Both the position numbers and the translations under genes were made by a program. From Cryptomeria japonica (Eukaryota; Streptophyta; Pinopsida; Cupressales; Cupressaceae), in contig NC_081407.1 of assembly GCF_030272615.1 (NCBI RefSeq), forward strand, positions 141,240,897-141,304,896: a DNA stretch of 64,000 bases. Reading direction: 5' to 3'. The notes beneath the pieces are model-generated. The model did not search any database, was not told the origin of the DNA, and saw only the letters and a program-made list of their open reading frames with translations. Of this stretch, positions 1 to 10,860 are shown in pieces; positions within the stretch are counted from its first letter, which is position 1, and each line of letters begins with the position of its first letter.

Positions 1-76
1 GAAAAACTCTGAAAAAACTTGAAACCCTCCTCCAAAAAATCTTCTGAAAAATCAAGAACAAACAGCAGCAGATGTA
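1..76 (-). mobile_element. Start of internal region of a minus-strand LTR retrotransposon (partial)
   Basis: This is the untranslated leader directly after the primer-binding site, read on the minus strand; the element continues beyond the left edge. No coding sequence is visible in these bases. Lineage (copia or gypsy) cannot be decided because no protein domain lies in the window. Confidence 0.6.
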
Positions 77-89
77 GGCTCTGATACCA
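77..89 (-). other. Primer-binding site for initiator tRNA-Met
   Basis: The minus strand reads TGGTATCAGAGCC, the standard plant retrotransposon primer-binding site complementary to the 3' end of initiator methionine tRNA. It immediately follows the CA end of the 90-399 LTR, which makes that LTR the 5' copy and sets the element's orientation. Confidence 0.85.
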
Positions 90-399
90 TGAAGAAGTTG
101 AGGAAATACAACTTTAGAGATCCCAAGAACACGTGCATGCAAATACCTGTCACAAGAGAAGAATGGAGGCACATAAAGCAAAAAAGCATAAATGCTCTGA
201 AGAAGAAAATTATCATTTAGAAAGGGAATCAATTTAATTAACAAGTACAATACAATCCTTATAAAAGGATAATAGAAACCCTAAAGGGATAATGTGTATT
301 TAATAATTAGAATAATTATTAAATACCTACAATATTTATTAAATGCCTAAGTTTAGCTTAAGCGTAGAGTTTAATAAACTAATAATTAAATAAATTCCA
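90..399 (-). mobile_element. 5' LTR of a minus-strand retrotransposon, about 310 bp
   Basis: On the minus strand the segment starts TGGAATTTATTT and ends CTTCTTCA, so it has the usual TG...CA ends, and the primer-binding site follows without a gap. It contains a TATA-like box near 258-268. The LTR abuts the interrupted 3' part of a LINE reading frame at position 400, suggesting that this element inserted into the LINE. The exact start is inferred from the TG dinucleotide where LINE homology stops; the second LTR and duplicated target site are outside the window. Confidence 0.7.
258..268 (-). promoter_or_regulatory. TATA-like box in LTR
   Basis: The minus strand reads CTTTTATAAGG inside the LTR, about 170 bp before the primer-binding site, a usual place for the U3 promoter of a short plant LTR. 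Confidence 0.45.
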
Positions 400-1092
400 C
401 CAGTTCACCTCTCTTCCCTCAAGTCTTCGGTTCAACAATTCCCGGTATCCACTGGCCACTGTAAACACGCCCTTAGGATTTGGAGACCAAGCAAGCCCAT
501 CCCTGCCCTTGAGGGAGCTATAGTGTCTACTCAGCAAAATGCCCTGCAGCTCAGCACACTCTTCCTCCATCCCAACAACCGGCCATTCATTAGGACTCTT
601 CCACCTCTCCAAATCCAGTCGTCGACACCTATAAATAGCCTTGAAGTCAATCACCCTTGACCATTGAGCCTCCAAAAATCTCTAACATAGATTCCCAAGG
701 TTAAGGAACTGATCAAGAATGGGAGGAAAGCCATCCCAAGAGTCGTTCCAGAAAATGACCTCTTGCCCCCTCCTAAAAATCCAAAAGAGTCCTGCCTTAA
801 TGAGAGAAGCCCCCCTCTTGAGAGTATACCAGATCAAAGAGCCCTTTCCCTCAAGCAGATATCTAGGGATTTCCTCCATCGGGACCCTCTGCATATATTT
901 GTTGGCCAAAATCCTTGCCCAGCCCCGATCCTGCTCAACACACCACGTCCAATACATTTTAGCCGCCAGGGCCTCCCAAAAAAGAACAGATTGCCTTAAA
1001 CCAAGCCCCCCCTCCTCCCCAACTACTTCGGGATACACACCAAGTCCCAATTGACAAGGCTCCATTTTGAAGAGGAGAGACTGCCTTCCCAT
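400..1092 (-). pseudogene. LINE ORF2 C-terminal part (after RT, zf-RVT region)
   Basis: The translation contains LGLRQSVLFWEALAAKMYW and FWNDSW, typical of the region after the reverse transcriptase in plant LINE ORF2. After a stop near 679-681 it resumes with GVFTVASGYREL, the start of the zf-RVT domain. The cysteine-containing end of zf-RVT is absent because the element is cut at 400. It is one frame out from the RT segment upstream, the switch lying in a G7 run (minus strand) at 1006-1012. Confidence 0.85.
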
Positions 1093-2850
1093 AAGAATTG
1101 CCTAGCCAGAGAATCCAGACCCTTCAAGAACCACTTAGGAGCCACATGAAGCATACAATGATAGATCGAAAGAGCCTGAACTACCGACTGAATCAGTTGA
1201 ACCCTCCCAACAAAAGATAGCCATCTATGAGTCCAGTGTTCCACCTTCGTGCGAAATTTATCTAAGATACCCTGCCAAGCCTCCCTAGGAGGGTTACCAG
1301 GCGAGATAGGAATACCCAAATAAATCAAAGGTAGGGAGCCAACTTGGAATCTCAAGATAAGAGCAATCCTCCTTTGAAGAGTTTCAGGAGTGTTGAAAAA
1401 GAGGATAGAAGATTTATCCTCGTTGATTAGCTGGCCTAAGGCCAAAAGATAAACATGCAAAACCATACGCAAATTATTAGCTTCTCTAATCTGAGCAAGC
1501 CCCATAAGAGTCGTGTCATCCACAAACTACAAATGAGACTGCGACTGCAAGTCATTACCCCATCTCCAACCCCGAATAATACCCAGACCCACGTTATGCT
1601 TAATCAGCCTCTCCAGACCCTCTGCCAGAAGAATGAATAAATAATGGGAGAGGGGGTCCCCCTGATGGAGACCCCTAGATGCACCAAACAACTCAGTATG
1701 ATCTCCATTGATGAGCACAGAGAAAGAAGTGGTCGTAACACAACTCATAACCCACTGGATCCACTCATCAGCAAAACCAAAAGCCTTGAGGATCTTCTGA
1801 AGGAAGGCCCACCAAACTCTATCATATGCCTTAGCCATATCCAGCTTGATAAACATAGATTTTTCCTTGGAGGTTGCCATAGAATGAATGGTCTCCATAG
1901 CAATGACCACCCCATCACAAATTTGACTCCCTTCCACAAACCCACTATGCTCCTCAGAGATAACATTCCCCAAGTACTTCTTCAATCTATCTGCTATCAG
2001 CTTAGAGATGATCTTATAAATCACATTGTAGAGAGAGATGGGGTGGAACTGGCCTAACCGGTCAGCCCCCTCACACTTGGGGATAAGAGCAATGAAAGTC
2101 GCATTCAATGCCTGAAGCATCTACTTATTCCTCTAGGATTCCTGCACAACCTCCAATAAACCCATCTTGATAATATCTCAGAATTCTTGAAATAATTCAA
2201 CCGAGAACCCATCTGGTCCAGGAGCTTTTCCTTTCCTCATGCAAAAGACAATCCTCTCAAGCTCTTCCAACAAAATAGGACACAAAAGCTGCTCACTCAT
2301 CTCCCCCATGACAAGAGAAGGAATGCAAGCGAGAACCTGGTTCTCCTCCCTTGATTCCCCCTAAGAGTCCTCCCTGAAGAGGGACCAGAAAAACTGAGAC
2401 ACCTCCCTAGATATCTCCTGGAAGGATAAGCACTGCTCACCTCTATCATTAACTAGAATAGGGATGGAATTTGCATGCCTTCAAGCTTTCACCGAGTTGA
2501 AGAAGAAAGCAGTGTTCTTGTCCCCCTGCTTCAGCCAATCAATACGAGCTTTCTGCTTCCAGTAAATTTCTTCCCTAAGCTCCCATTCCTCTACCACCTT
2601 AACATCCCTGTCTTCCTCCTTGAGCAAGGCCTCAGACAAACCATGCTCTCTGATTTCACTAGTGATCCCATTCAGCACAATTTGAGCAACTTTCTTGGCA
2701 TGAAAACTGTTCCTGAAACCCTGTCGGTTCCACTATTTGAGCTGAAACTTAACAGATTGCAGTTGCTCGACAGAAGAGTACATGGTAGTGCCAAAGGCCG
2801 ACGTCCCTTTCCTCCACCACTCCGGTACAAGAGCCTACAAAGTAGGATCT
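1006..2850 (-). pseudogene. LINE ORF2 reverse transcriptase domain
   Basis: Successive RT landmarks appear on the minus strand: WLKQGDKNTAFFFNSVKA, GKAPGPDGFSVELFQEF, FIALIPK, LDMAKAYDRVWW, SRGLHQGDPLSHYLFIL, the catalytic box FVDDTTLMG (near 1506-1532), and YLGIPI. The two aspartates of the active site are present. It would copy the element's RNA at a nicked target site. Several in-frame stops interrupt it, including TAG directly before FVDD and TAG after VCIPK, so it cannot make a full protein. Confidence 0.92.
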
Positions 2851-3616
2851 CAAAGCCACATTAGTTGGAATTTGAATGAAGGTGAGCGAGCAACTCGACA
2901 CGAAGAAGAAACCAGCTTGATGGCCCTATGATCCGACCCTCTCCAGTCAAGAATCTCATAATTGGTGGACCACCCCCCCCCCCCCCAATCCAAAAACCAG
3001 AAATCAGGAAATGGTCCAACCTCTCTGCAATCCAATACTCTCCCACCCTCCCATTGTTCCAAGTGAACAAACCATTACCAGGCTTAATGTCAACAAGTTG
3101 CAAGAAGGAAATATTATCTTGAAAAAGGAAAGAAGAAGGTTCCAACCGCATAACCCCCCCCTTCTTTTCACTCAGCTCAAGGATGGCATTGAAGTCTCCT
3201 GCCATAATCCAAGGATGAAAAGGGGCCAACCTTCACATACAGGAAATATGAGACCATAAGTTTTGCTTACCCTGAAGATCAGTAGGGGAATAGATGTTAG
3301 AAAACAAAATGAATTCCCTAGTCTCAAGACTAGAGATAACCCCAGATAACGAAGATCAGGATGCAACCCACCAGATAAGGCGAAACCTTAAAGGGTTCCA
3401 AAGACAGGCCACCCCTCTAAAGGAACCAGCTGCCCCAACCCACTGACACTCGCCATAGCCCCACAGCTTCGGCACCAGGCCCATCATACTCTCCACAATA
3501 AGTTTAGTTTCTTGCAAAAATAAGACATCAGGTGAATGATTCCTAATCAAATCGCGAACAACTTTTTGTCTAGGGCCACTGTTCAAGCCCCTCACATTCC
3601 ATGAAAGCACAATCAT
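2850..3616 (-). pseudogene. LINE ORF2 N-terminal AP-type endonuclease
   Basis: ORF2 opens MIVLSWNVRGLNSG, followed by FLQETK, MAGDFNAI, RLDHFL and GSDHRAI, the ordered Mg-binding and catalytic motifs of the exonuclease/endonuclease/phosphatase fold used by L1 elements to nick DNA. The ATG overlaps the ORF1 stop. TGA codons occur after LIWWVAS and after SHISCM. The frame changes at a run of 14 C on the plus strand (2973-2986): RLDHFLIS is in one frame and SDHRAI in another. Confidence 0.9.
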
Positions 3617-5130
3617 TTTGGAGGATTGGAAAAGTGAGAATCCAAAGTCTTTACTGAACCTGACTCAACCAAATTCTCCCCCATCAATTTGATCTTGTCC
3701 ATATCCTTCCTGCCAACCTTTGAGCTCTTTTCTGACGCACTTTTCTTAATATCTTTCTAATGCATACCCAGGTGAGCCGCGAACTTATTGTTTTTGACCC
3801 CAGCCGGTTCCAATTTCAAAGCAATCAGAGAACTCTCCCCCTCCACCAAATTCACCTCAATCCCAGGAGTAAGTCCCAACTGGACCCCTACTGGCTGATC
3901 CATCTCCATCTGCCTCTCAACCACTAGCAAGGCCTGGATAGGGTCCTCAATTACTCTTTCCGGAGCCCCCCCTGACGCACCTTGATCCAAAGGGGTTAAC
4001 CCCGGATTAACTTCCTGATGGCAAAGGTCATCCAAGGCCTCAAATCTATTAAAGGTATCCTCCTCCTGTCTCTCCTGTAAAGGCCTCTTTTGTCTTCGGT
4101 TCTTGTTCTTTGTCTTAACTGGGACAAATCCATCAGAACCACCAACCTTGACAGACATAGCAGCTTTCCCTTTTTCAGCCCTATCTTGGCTCGGTTCCGA
4201 CTGTTGAGGTTGGTGCACCACTAGTTTATATCTAAGACACTTACGCTATAAATGACCATACTCATGACATAGATAGCAGTGAAATGGTAAAGTCTAATAA
4301 TCTAACTGTTGAACCCAAGAATAAGAGCCTGTGCACATATCTATAGCATTTGGCAAAGGTTTACTAAGATCAATTTCAACATAGATACGCGCAAAGGTCA
4401 TTACCTTTCTCCCCAGGGTTTGCGTAGAAGATCCCACTGGCTTCCCAAGCAGAGCGGCAAGCATCCAAAGCACATCTTCCCGGTAGCATTCCACAGAAAA
4501 ACGTGGTAAACGAACCCACACAGGAACCCTATTCGGGAGCTCCTCCGAGGGGTTAAACCCTACATGCCAAGGTTTGATGAACAACCCCTGGTTGTAAAAA
4601 TATAGACCACCTTCGAAGACCCTATTGCGGTCCTCCATGCAATTGAAAGTAACCATGAAGTAGTTGTTTGCCAGTAGCATAACCTCCATTTCCCCCTCCG
4701 GAGGCCAAGTCCTTTACGCCCAGTTTTCCAAAAACTGTAGAAAAACCCTCATTCCCAAAAACTTACAATATAGCGAGTGTTTTGTAAAGTATTCAATGTC
4801 TTTCGCTATCATCTCTGGAGGAATAACCAGCTTTGGCCTCTCGCTGCATCTCTTCAAGCAACCATTAATCTTCAAAATGCGAGAGCTACCCACACTACCA
4901 AACCCCGAGTTTGAGGAGAAAAGGTTATTATGAAACATCTTCATGCTCTGTGATGGGGATTTTGAGCCCATCGCAGCACGAAAATCCATGACTGGCGAAG
5001 CCTTCGAGGCTTCCCCACCTATACTCATCAAAAAACGAGGTGACCGAAACCCTACACCCCAAAGGGGCTCGAAAGATTTAAAACCCCCAAAACTCCACCT
5101 CTCCCCAACACACCCGGGATGGAAGTCCAA
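3613..5130 (-). pseudogene. LINE ORF1 (DUF4283-like domain plus zinc knuckle)
   Basis: The 4294-4689 segment has MVTFNCMEDRNRVFEGG, FIKPWHVGFNPSEELPNRV and PVWVRLPRFSVECY, matching the DUF4283 region of plant LINE ORF1, an RNA-binding chaperone-type protein. A CCHC knuckle follows, then a basic, low-complexity tail. In-frame stops lie after LENWA (TAA), after QQLDY (TAG), within the knuckle (TAG), and after HLGMH (TAG). The frame runs past these to a TGA at 3613-3615 that overlaps the ORF2 ATG. The true start is uncertain; the frame is open from about 5155. Confidence 0.85.
4237..4278 (-). other. CCHC zinc knuckle of LINE ORF1, broken
   Basis: The minus strand encodes CYLCHEYGHL*RKC, which fits C-x2-C-x4-H-x4-C exactly, with a TAG stop between the histidine and the last cysteine. 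Zinc knuckles in this position bind the element RNA. Confidence 0.85.
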
Positions 5131-5324
5131 CCGTGGCCCCCAGCCCCACTGGAACCCTCAGCCTGCTTGGAATGCCGACCGAGCCGCGCAGCCTGCACCT
5201 TTTTGCAACCCGCAGTGCGTCTCCCCTTCTCCCTCAATTGCTCCCCGCACTGCCCAGACCCCCCCCCGGGCACTGCACAGAACCCTCTGCGCACCCTCGA
5301 CACCCTGCAAACACTCTCGATCCT

Positions 5325-5350
5325 GAGCTAGGGCATCGATGCCCTAGCTC
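5325..5350. repeat. 26-bp perfect palindrome in LINE 5' leader
   Basis: The segment is its own reverse complement over 26 bases, centred on ATCGAT with arms built from GAGCTAGGGC. It lies at the GC-rich 5' end of the LINE. Confidence 0.9.
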
Positions 5351-5360
5351 GACCCTCTAA

Positions 5361-5816
5361 AGCTCCCACCCACGTGACATCCTCCACCTTCAATCAATTT
5401 TAAATCATAAATATTTAATAATGATAAAATTTTAATTTTTTTTGGTTTTGTAAAATTAAAAGCATATAATTATTAATATTATAATAATATTATAAACAAA
5501 TCAAACAAAATAAATTTTATACAGGTATGAATATATTTGTATGGACAAGCACTAAGAAAGTATATAAATTAAGAAATTTGTAATTTAAAATATTTAAAAT
5601 TAAAAATTTCAATTGAATTATCATTACTAAATATAATAAAATATTTAATAATTATATAAAAAATATGTGGAATTAATGTTTCTTATAATATTTTTATTTA
5701 AATACTTTTAATAAATAATTTATTTTTTAATTTTTTAAATAGAAAGATATTTTGAGAGTATAATCAATTAAATTAAAATTTATGTAGGATTGAAGATTTT
5801 TTTCTTCTGTTCAATC
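5361..5816. other. AT-rich spacer, no gene seen
   Basis: Very AT-rich, with runs of T and A and no reading frame of note. It begins abruptly where the GC-rich LINE leader ends. No element signature was recognised. Confidence 0.6.
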
Positions 5817-5886
5817 AACCTTCAGTACCGTTTTCCTTCCTGATATTGGCCAAACCTTCAGTACCATTTTCCTTCCTGATATTGAC
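5817..5886. repeat. Two-copy tandem repeat, about 35 bp unit
   Basis: ACCTTCAGTACC followed by TTTTCCTTCCTGATATTG occurs twice in direct succession with three or four differences. Confidence 0.85.
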
Positions 5887-6246
5887 CGCAGCTATTCTGG
5901 TTTCAAAAACACACTAACGTACTATGGAATGTTGACTAACACGAAGTTATGGATGCATTACAGTCCATTGATGCTACGACTGTAATTTTTCAAAAGAATC
6001 AATAACACGAACGATTTTGAAACAGAATAGCTGCGTCCCTCATTTTCGCGTCGGTCTATTGCACGGCAGGCATATCAGGAGCCACGTAAACTCTGCAATC
6101 ACATTTGGCCTTTTCTTGGCGAGTACAATGCCACAGATAGTGAAAATTGTGTAGCATTGATCAGGCAAATTATCATGCGTTTTATTAATAGATCCACTTG
6201 TATTACTATTACAGAAATTTAATTTTCCAGTTTCAAGATTTTGCAG

Positions 6247-6565
6247 ACAGGGGAGTTGTGGCAAAAGAACAAACAGAGATCCTCGTCCCATTCTGAAGAA
6301 GGTTGAGAAAGATATACATGATCTGATATCTTCTGTTTGTGGCAATGCAGATGCCAAGGATTCGAAGTCAAGTTTGTCTACTAATAGTAGTAATGCAAGC
6401 TCTGACATACCCATTTTAAACAATGGTTTTGGATTGAAAAAGCCTGTTGAGGACAATGACAAGCTGCTAATTCTGAAAGGTTGCAGGAAATGCCTTACAA
6501 AAAATTACGTAATGCTTTTTTGTTCAATGTATGATAGATTCAAAAGAAGACGCCAGCTTAGGAAG
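6247..6565 (+). pseudogene. Possible exon or gene fragment, unknown protein
   Basis: A frame open from about 6158 to 6670 reads smoothly through RTNRDPRPILKKVEKDIHD, DLISSVCGNADAKDSK, a Ser/Asn stretch, IPILNNGFGLKKP, and a Lys/Arg-rich end MYDRFKRRRQLRK. It is preceded by a good acceptor (ATTTTGCAG, AG at 6245-6246) and followed by a good donor (AAG|GTATAT, GT at 6566-6567), so one internal exon of about 319 bp is plausible. I do not recognise the protein. It could be a captured or degenerate host exon, or chance. Confidence 0.35.
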
Positions 6566-7089
6566 GTATATTTGTGTAAGGCACAAGATAGAATGCGAAT
6601 AACTGAACAAAATCGAGCAATGTGCTGTGCACGTACATTTTTCAGTTTGAGTTCCAGTAGAACAACTTGAACAGACAATTTTAGAAAGTTGAATGACTGG
6701 TTTCAGTTGGTTCTGGCAAGGTGTCTCTATCATTGCACAATGGCACAAAAAAATCTAAACACAAGTACACATTTTGAAATGCTTGAGAAAGCCTTATATT
6801 TGATGTAACAACCATTTTAGTGTGCAAAAAATGACAGAGAGAATATGCGGAAGGGAAAAAAGACAATTTTAGTGTGCACGAGGGTACAGCTGTCTATGCT
6901 ATTAGTAGTTCCAAAGCGTTTTCAAGATTATGTAATTAAGTTCAAGTTCTTATAGGTAACTACAGAATCATCCTTTTCTGGTAACCTACTGATTGGTTCA
7001 TTATAGATAACTTTTTTTCTTTGTTTTGTTCGGCGTCACGCTTGAAACTCCTTTTCTTTGGCAGGCAAACATTACAAGCGATATTAATG
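6566..7089. other. No gene seen
   Basis: Mixed-composition DNA after the possible exon. No convincing further exon or element feature was found. Confidence 0.5.
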
Positions 7090-8035
7090 GATTAGTAATG
7101 TAAAACGGAAGTTGCGGGTTCAAGTCCTTAGCAGATCAGGCTACTTTATATTTTCTTACTGAGATTGTGTCAAAATAATTCTGTTATTAATGTACAACAG
7201 AGATCTCAAAGTTCAAATCTTTATAACAACCAACTTTTTTGTTTTCCAGTGATTACTAATGACCTTTTAAGTCAGAGGTCGAAAGTTCCAGTTCTACTAA
7301 TAGCCTTTAAGTCAGAGGTGGATCGCAAGTTCCAGTTCAAATCCTTATAAAATCAAACTTATTTGGCTTTCAATGATTAAAATCAGAGGTCACAAGTTCA
7401 GTCTTTAGTAAATTCTTAGAAAAAACTTATTTGCCTAAATAATTACACTGACCCTTAAATTACTGGTCGTGAGTTTCAGTCTTAAATTAAGTTCAAGTTC
7501 TTATAAGAACAAACCTGTTTGCCTTACTGACCTCGTCCAGTCCTTAGAAGATCAAGTTCAAATCCTTGTAAGAACAAACTTATTTGCCTTTCAGTGATTA
7601 CATAAAGACAATTACTACTGACCAATTTAAAGGTCGTGAATTCCAGTCCTTAGAACATCAAATTCAAATCTTTATAAGAACAAACTTGTTTACCTTTCAA
7701 TGATTACATAAAATAAATTACTTACTGACCTCTGAATCAGAGGTCATGAGTTCCAGTCCTTAGAAGATCAACTTCAAATTCTTGTAAGAACAAACTTATT
7801 TGCCTTTCAGTGATTACATAAAGATAATTACTACTGGACGATTTAGAGGTCGCAAGTTCCGATTGTTAGAAGATCAAATTCAATTCTTTATAAGAACAAA
7901 CTTATTTGCCTTTTAGTGAATGCGTAAAAATAATTATCAATAAATACATTAAAATAATTACTACTGACCTATAAATCAGAGATCGCGAGTTCTTGTCCGT
8001 AGAAGATCAAATTCAAATCATTATAAGAACAAACT
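7090..8035. repeat. Degenerate tandem repeat, about 105-115 bp unit, with tRNA B-box-like motif
   Basis: The phrase AAATCCTTATAAGAACAAAC, or a close variant, recurs near 7209, 7333, 7490, 7555, 7661, 7772, 7876 and 8010. Each full unit also carries GAGGTCGCAAGTTCCAGTCC or a variant, TTAGAAGATCAA, and CTTTCAGTGATTACATAAA. The GTTCNANTCC phrase resembles a Pol III B box; the first copy (7115-7126) reads GGGTTCAAGTCC. Spacing is irregular, so units have been lost or shortened. Confidence 0.8.
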
Positions 8036-8069
8036 GCAAGGAAACCCTCGATCATGCACATAGAAACAT

Positions 8070-8500
8070 GGTTGGTCTTATCTAAAAGGTAGAAAGTGTA
8101 GAAAATAAAAAAAATTTGTTACAAAGAAATAATATGTAGAAAAAATATAATATTGGTAACATGAGTAAATCGTTCAATACGGTAACATACAAATTTCAAT
8201 CATGTACATGTACACCATAAAGTTGTGAATATATTAGGTTAGGCTTTGTTTCCGTAAAGAATGCACTATAAAGATGGTAAAAAGAATAATAAATTAAAGT
8301 TTATCAAGAGAAGCGTTAAAAATAGCGTAACTAAACTCATTATCATGAGAATACGTGTAGTTGAAAACTCTTCCTTTTCCCTAACAATTGTGTATGGATT
8401 GTTTTTCATTCATGAATATCAATTAAAGGAGAATTGTAGTTCTATTGGAACACCCTTTATTGATTTATCTCTACATATAGATATAATTTTTATTGTTCAT
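8070..8500. repeat. Direct repeat copy 1
   Basis: This matches 8738-9160 in the same order: a TTGGTAACATGAG phrase, an ACACCAT phrase, CTAAACTCATTAT, AATTGTGTAT and CCCTTTATTGATT. It is AT-rich with no coding signal. Confidence 0.8.
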
Positions 8501-8737
8501 ACAATTTTGTAATACAACAATATTGTCTACAACATTTGATAAATGTTCGTATTACATATATGCTTAGCATCAATTGAAGGAAATAGAATTTATAACAATT
8601 TCAATTTTGAGGAATTTGTAGCCAATGATTCCCTTTGTTTGTATGTAATGAGTTCGGAAAAATATTTTTGGTTGTTCATTTATTTTTTTCCTACACATTA
8701 AAACAAGAAGTTAGTGGACTTATATTGTAAATTTATG

Positions 8738-9160
8738 GTTGGCCATATGTAAAAGGTACAAATTGTAAAAAACAAAAACTTTGTGTTAAGCAAAGAAATT
8801 ACATGTGAGGGAATATATAATATTGGTAACATGAGAAAATTGCTCAATGCAATAATATACAAATGTCAAGAATGCACCTATACACCATGGATTTGTGAAT
8901 ATATTACAATAGAATTTCTTTTTGTGAAGCATATACTATGAAGACGGTAACAAACATAGTGAATTGAAAGTGTATCTCTAGAGAAGCTTGCATTGAAAAT
9001 TGTGTACCTAAACTCATTATAATGAGACTAGATATAGTTAGGAATCTTCCCACTTCTTGATAATTGTGTATAGATTATTTTTTATACTTCAATATTGATT
9101 GAAGGAGAATAGTGGTTCCATTTGAAGACCCTTTATTGATTCAACTTTAGATATAGGTAT
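8738..9160. repeat. Direct repeat copy 2
   Basis: Second copy of the 8070-8500 block, offset by about 665 bp and diverged by scattered substitutions and small indels. The intervening DNA is about 240 bp. Confidence 0.8.
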
Positions 9161-9733
9161 ATTTAAGTTAACACTTGTCTTTCTATTTTATCAATATTAA
9201 TTGTTGAGCTTTGTTGAGTGTAAGTTCTTCAGATTTATCTATGTTAATTTCTTATACAATTGACAGTGGTATTTTTCTACAACTATCCAAAGATATGGGT
9301 GTTATATGTATATTTTTTGGGTTATCTTTATTCCATGATGGGCCATTATAATTATCAAATTGCAACACTACAAACAAAGGTGAATCTAGTGGTTTAGAGC
9401 CAACTTTGTACACAATATCTAATACCTCTCAAAGCAAACCATTTCTAAGCCCTTGTTGAATCCACATGTTTGTTGTCAACATGTTTTGCTAACCTCTTCA
9501 TAGTAGGAGTTCTTGAGGAAGTTGGTCAACATCATTATCAACACTAAGTTTAATTTTATGTGTGTTTTTATTGCAACCCTAAGTGAAATAGGAAGATTTA
9601 TTCTTTTGGCCACTTTTTGTTATGTATCCTCACTAAATTATTTATAAAAAAAAATGGTCCATTTAATAGTCAAAATATTTTATTTCGTCATTTGATAGTG
9701 CATTAATTTATTTATACATTTTATTAATAATCT
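9161..9733. other. No gene seen
   Basis: AT-rich DNA with no long frame and no recognised element end. Confidence 0.5.
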
Positions 9734-10860
9734 TGTAGCGTCATAAAATTGCGGCCTTGTAATTTCTGACCGCATTTGGGTCTTCACATTGGCGGATGAA
9801 TCCCTAAGCCTGATTAGAGACCCAAGACATGCTAAAAACACCTAAAACTTGCACCATGCACTGCTTTTTGTCACTGTCTATCCTAAATTAGGGCAGGACA
9901 GGGGCGTGGATCCCCTGTCCCCCCTAGGATAGGGGAGTAGCACCCCTGTCCCTACCCTATTTTGGGCCTCCCTTGACCTAATCCTACATTAGGGCTTGTC
10001 AATTGTGAGCGGGAGAAAGTTTTCCTATGTCGGCCTAAGACAGAAAATCAGTTAAAAACCACTAATTGGCAAGTATATAAGGAGTATTTCCCCTCCTATT
10101 TGCATAAGTTCAATAAGAAAAATCAAGTATAAGCAATCATAAGGCAAAATTATAAAGTGACATTGTCATCAAGCATTCAAGCATCCTTTCAAGCATTGAG
10201 CATTTCAGCTCTCCTTTCAAGGCTAGGTGTTGCATTCAAGTCAAGGATTCAACCATTGAAGAGGAGATCTCTACCATCATTCAAGACATTATATTCGACA
10301 TATCCTTTCAAACAACTCTACCATTATTCCAATTGCATCATCTCTTGAGGTGAATTTTACTTCAGACATTTCCTTTTATTTACTTGCAACTCTTTTTCAG
10401 CATTTTGTTAATTCCAAACCGAGGTTTGACCTGAAGGCAAATCCCCAATCCCAACAACATTTCCTCTCTTTTCTATGTGTAGGTTGCAGGTGCGCACCTG
10501 TAATTGCAGGTTTAGATTTCATTTTCAAAGACGAAAAACCCCTTTTCAGCGCGTTGATTTTTCGGAGGACCAAGTACACTTTCAACCCGGTTTGGACAAA
10601 TTTTGCTCAATTTTGTAGGAGAGCTTCATCTCGATATTTTACTACTAATTCCATGTGCACAGCTTCATCCCGCATATCTATCTCAATATATAATTATTTC
10701 TTTGTCATCTTTACACTTAGTCTCAATTCGCTTAATTCAACTTGTCTATTTTAAAAGAGGGTTACTTTACTTTCCAAATTCATTGTCAATTCACTTAGCA
10801 TTCAATCTCTTTCCATTGAGATTGGATCTAGTGAATTCAACCCCCCTATTTTAAATGTAA
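9734..10860 (+). mobile_element. LTR-like fragment with TATA box, family unknown
   Basis: The segment starts TGTAGCGTCATAAAATTGCG after AT-rich DNA, has a GC-richer U3-like part with inverted CCCCTGTCC/GGACAGGGG words, then a strong TATA box at 10074 and a T/C-rich R-U5-like region. No second copy, primer-binding site or polypurine tract was found, so it may be a solo or broken LTR. The right end is a guess. Confidence 0.45.
10074..10083 (+). promoter_or_regulatory. TATA box of LTR-like fragment
   Basis: GTATATAAGG lies within the LTR-like segment and is followed by a pyrimidine-rich stretch, as in plant LTR promoters. Confidence 0.55.

Larger units (their letters stand above)
400..5360 (-). 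mobile_element. L1-type non-LTR retrotransposon (LINE), decayed, 3'-truncated
   Basis: Read on the minus strand the order is a GC-rich 5' leader (5131-5360), ORF1 with a DUF4283-like region and zinc knuckle, then ORF2 with an AP-type endonuclease, reverse transcriptase and zf-RVT region. This is the plant L1 plan. All parts are collinear but broken by TAG, TGA and TAA codons and by frame changes at G runs. The zf-RVT region stops at position 400 where an LTR begins, so any RNase H domain and the 3' tail are missing. The 5' edge is set where GC-rich sequence gives way to AT-rich sequence. Confidence 0.9.

Noticed and set aside
719-1054. Plus-strand frames across the LINE (also at 2475-2864, 2928-3259, 4943-5360)
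   Set aside because: They are antisense shadows of the minus-strand LINE, whose frames show ordered RT and endonuclease motifs.
7090-8035. CRISPR-like array
   Set aside because: Repeats are long, degenerate and separated by related rather than unique DNA; the context is a plant nuclear genome.
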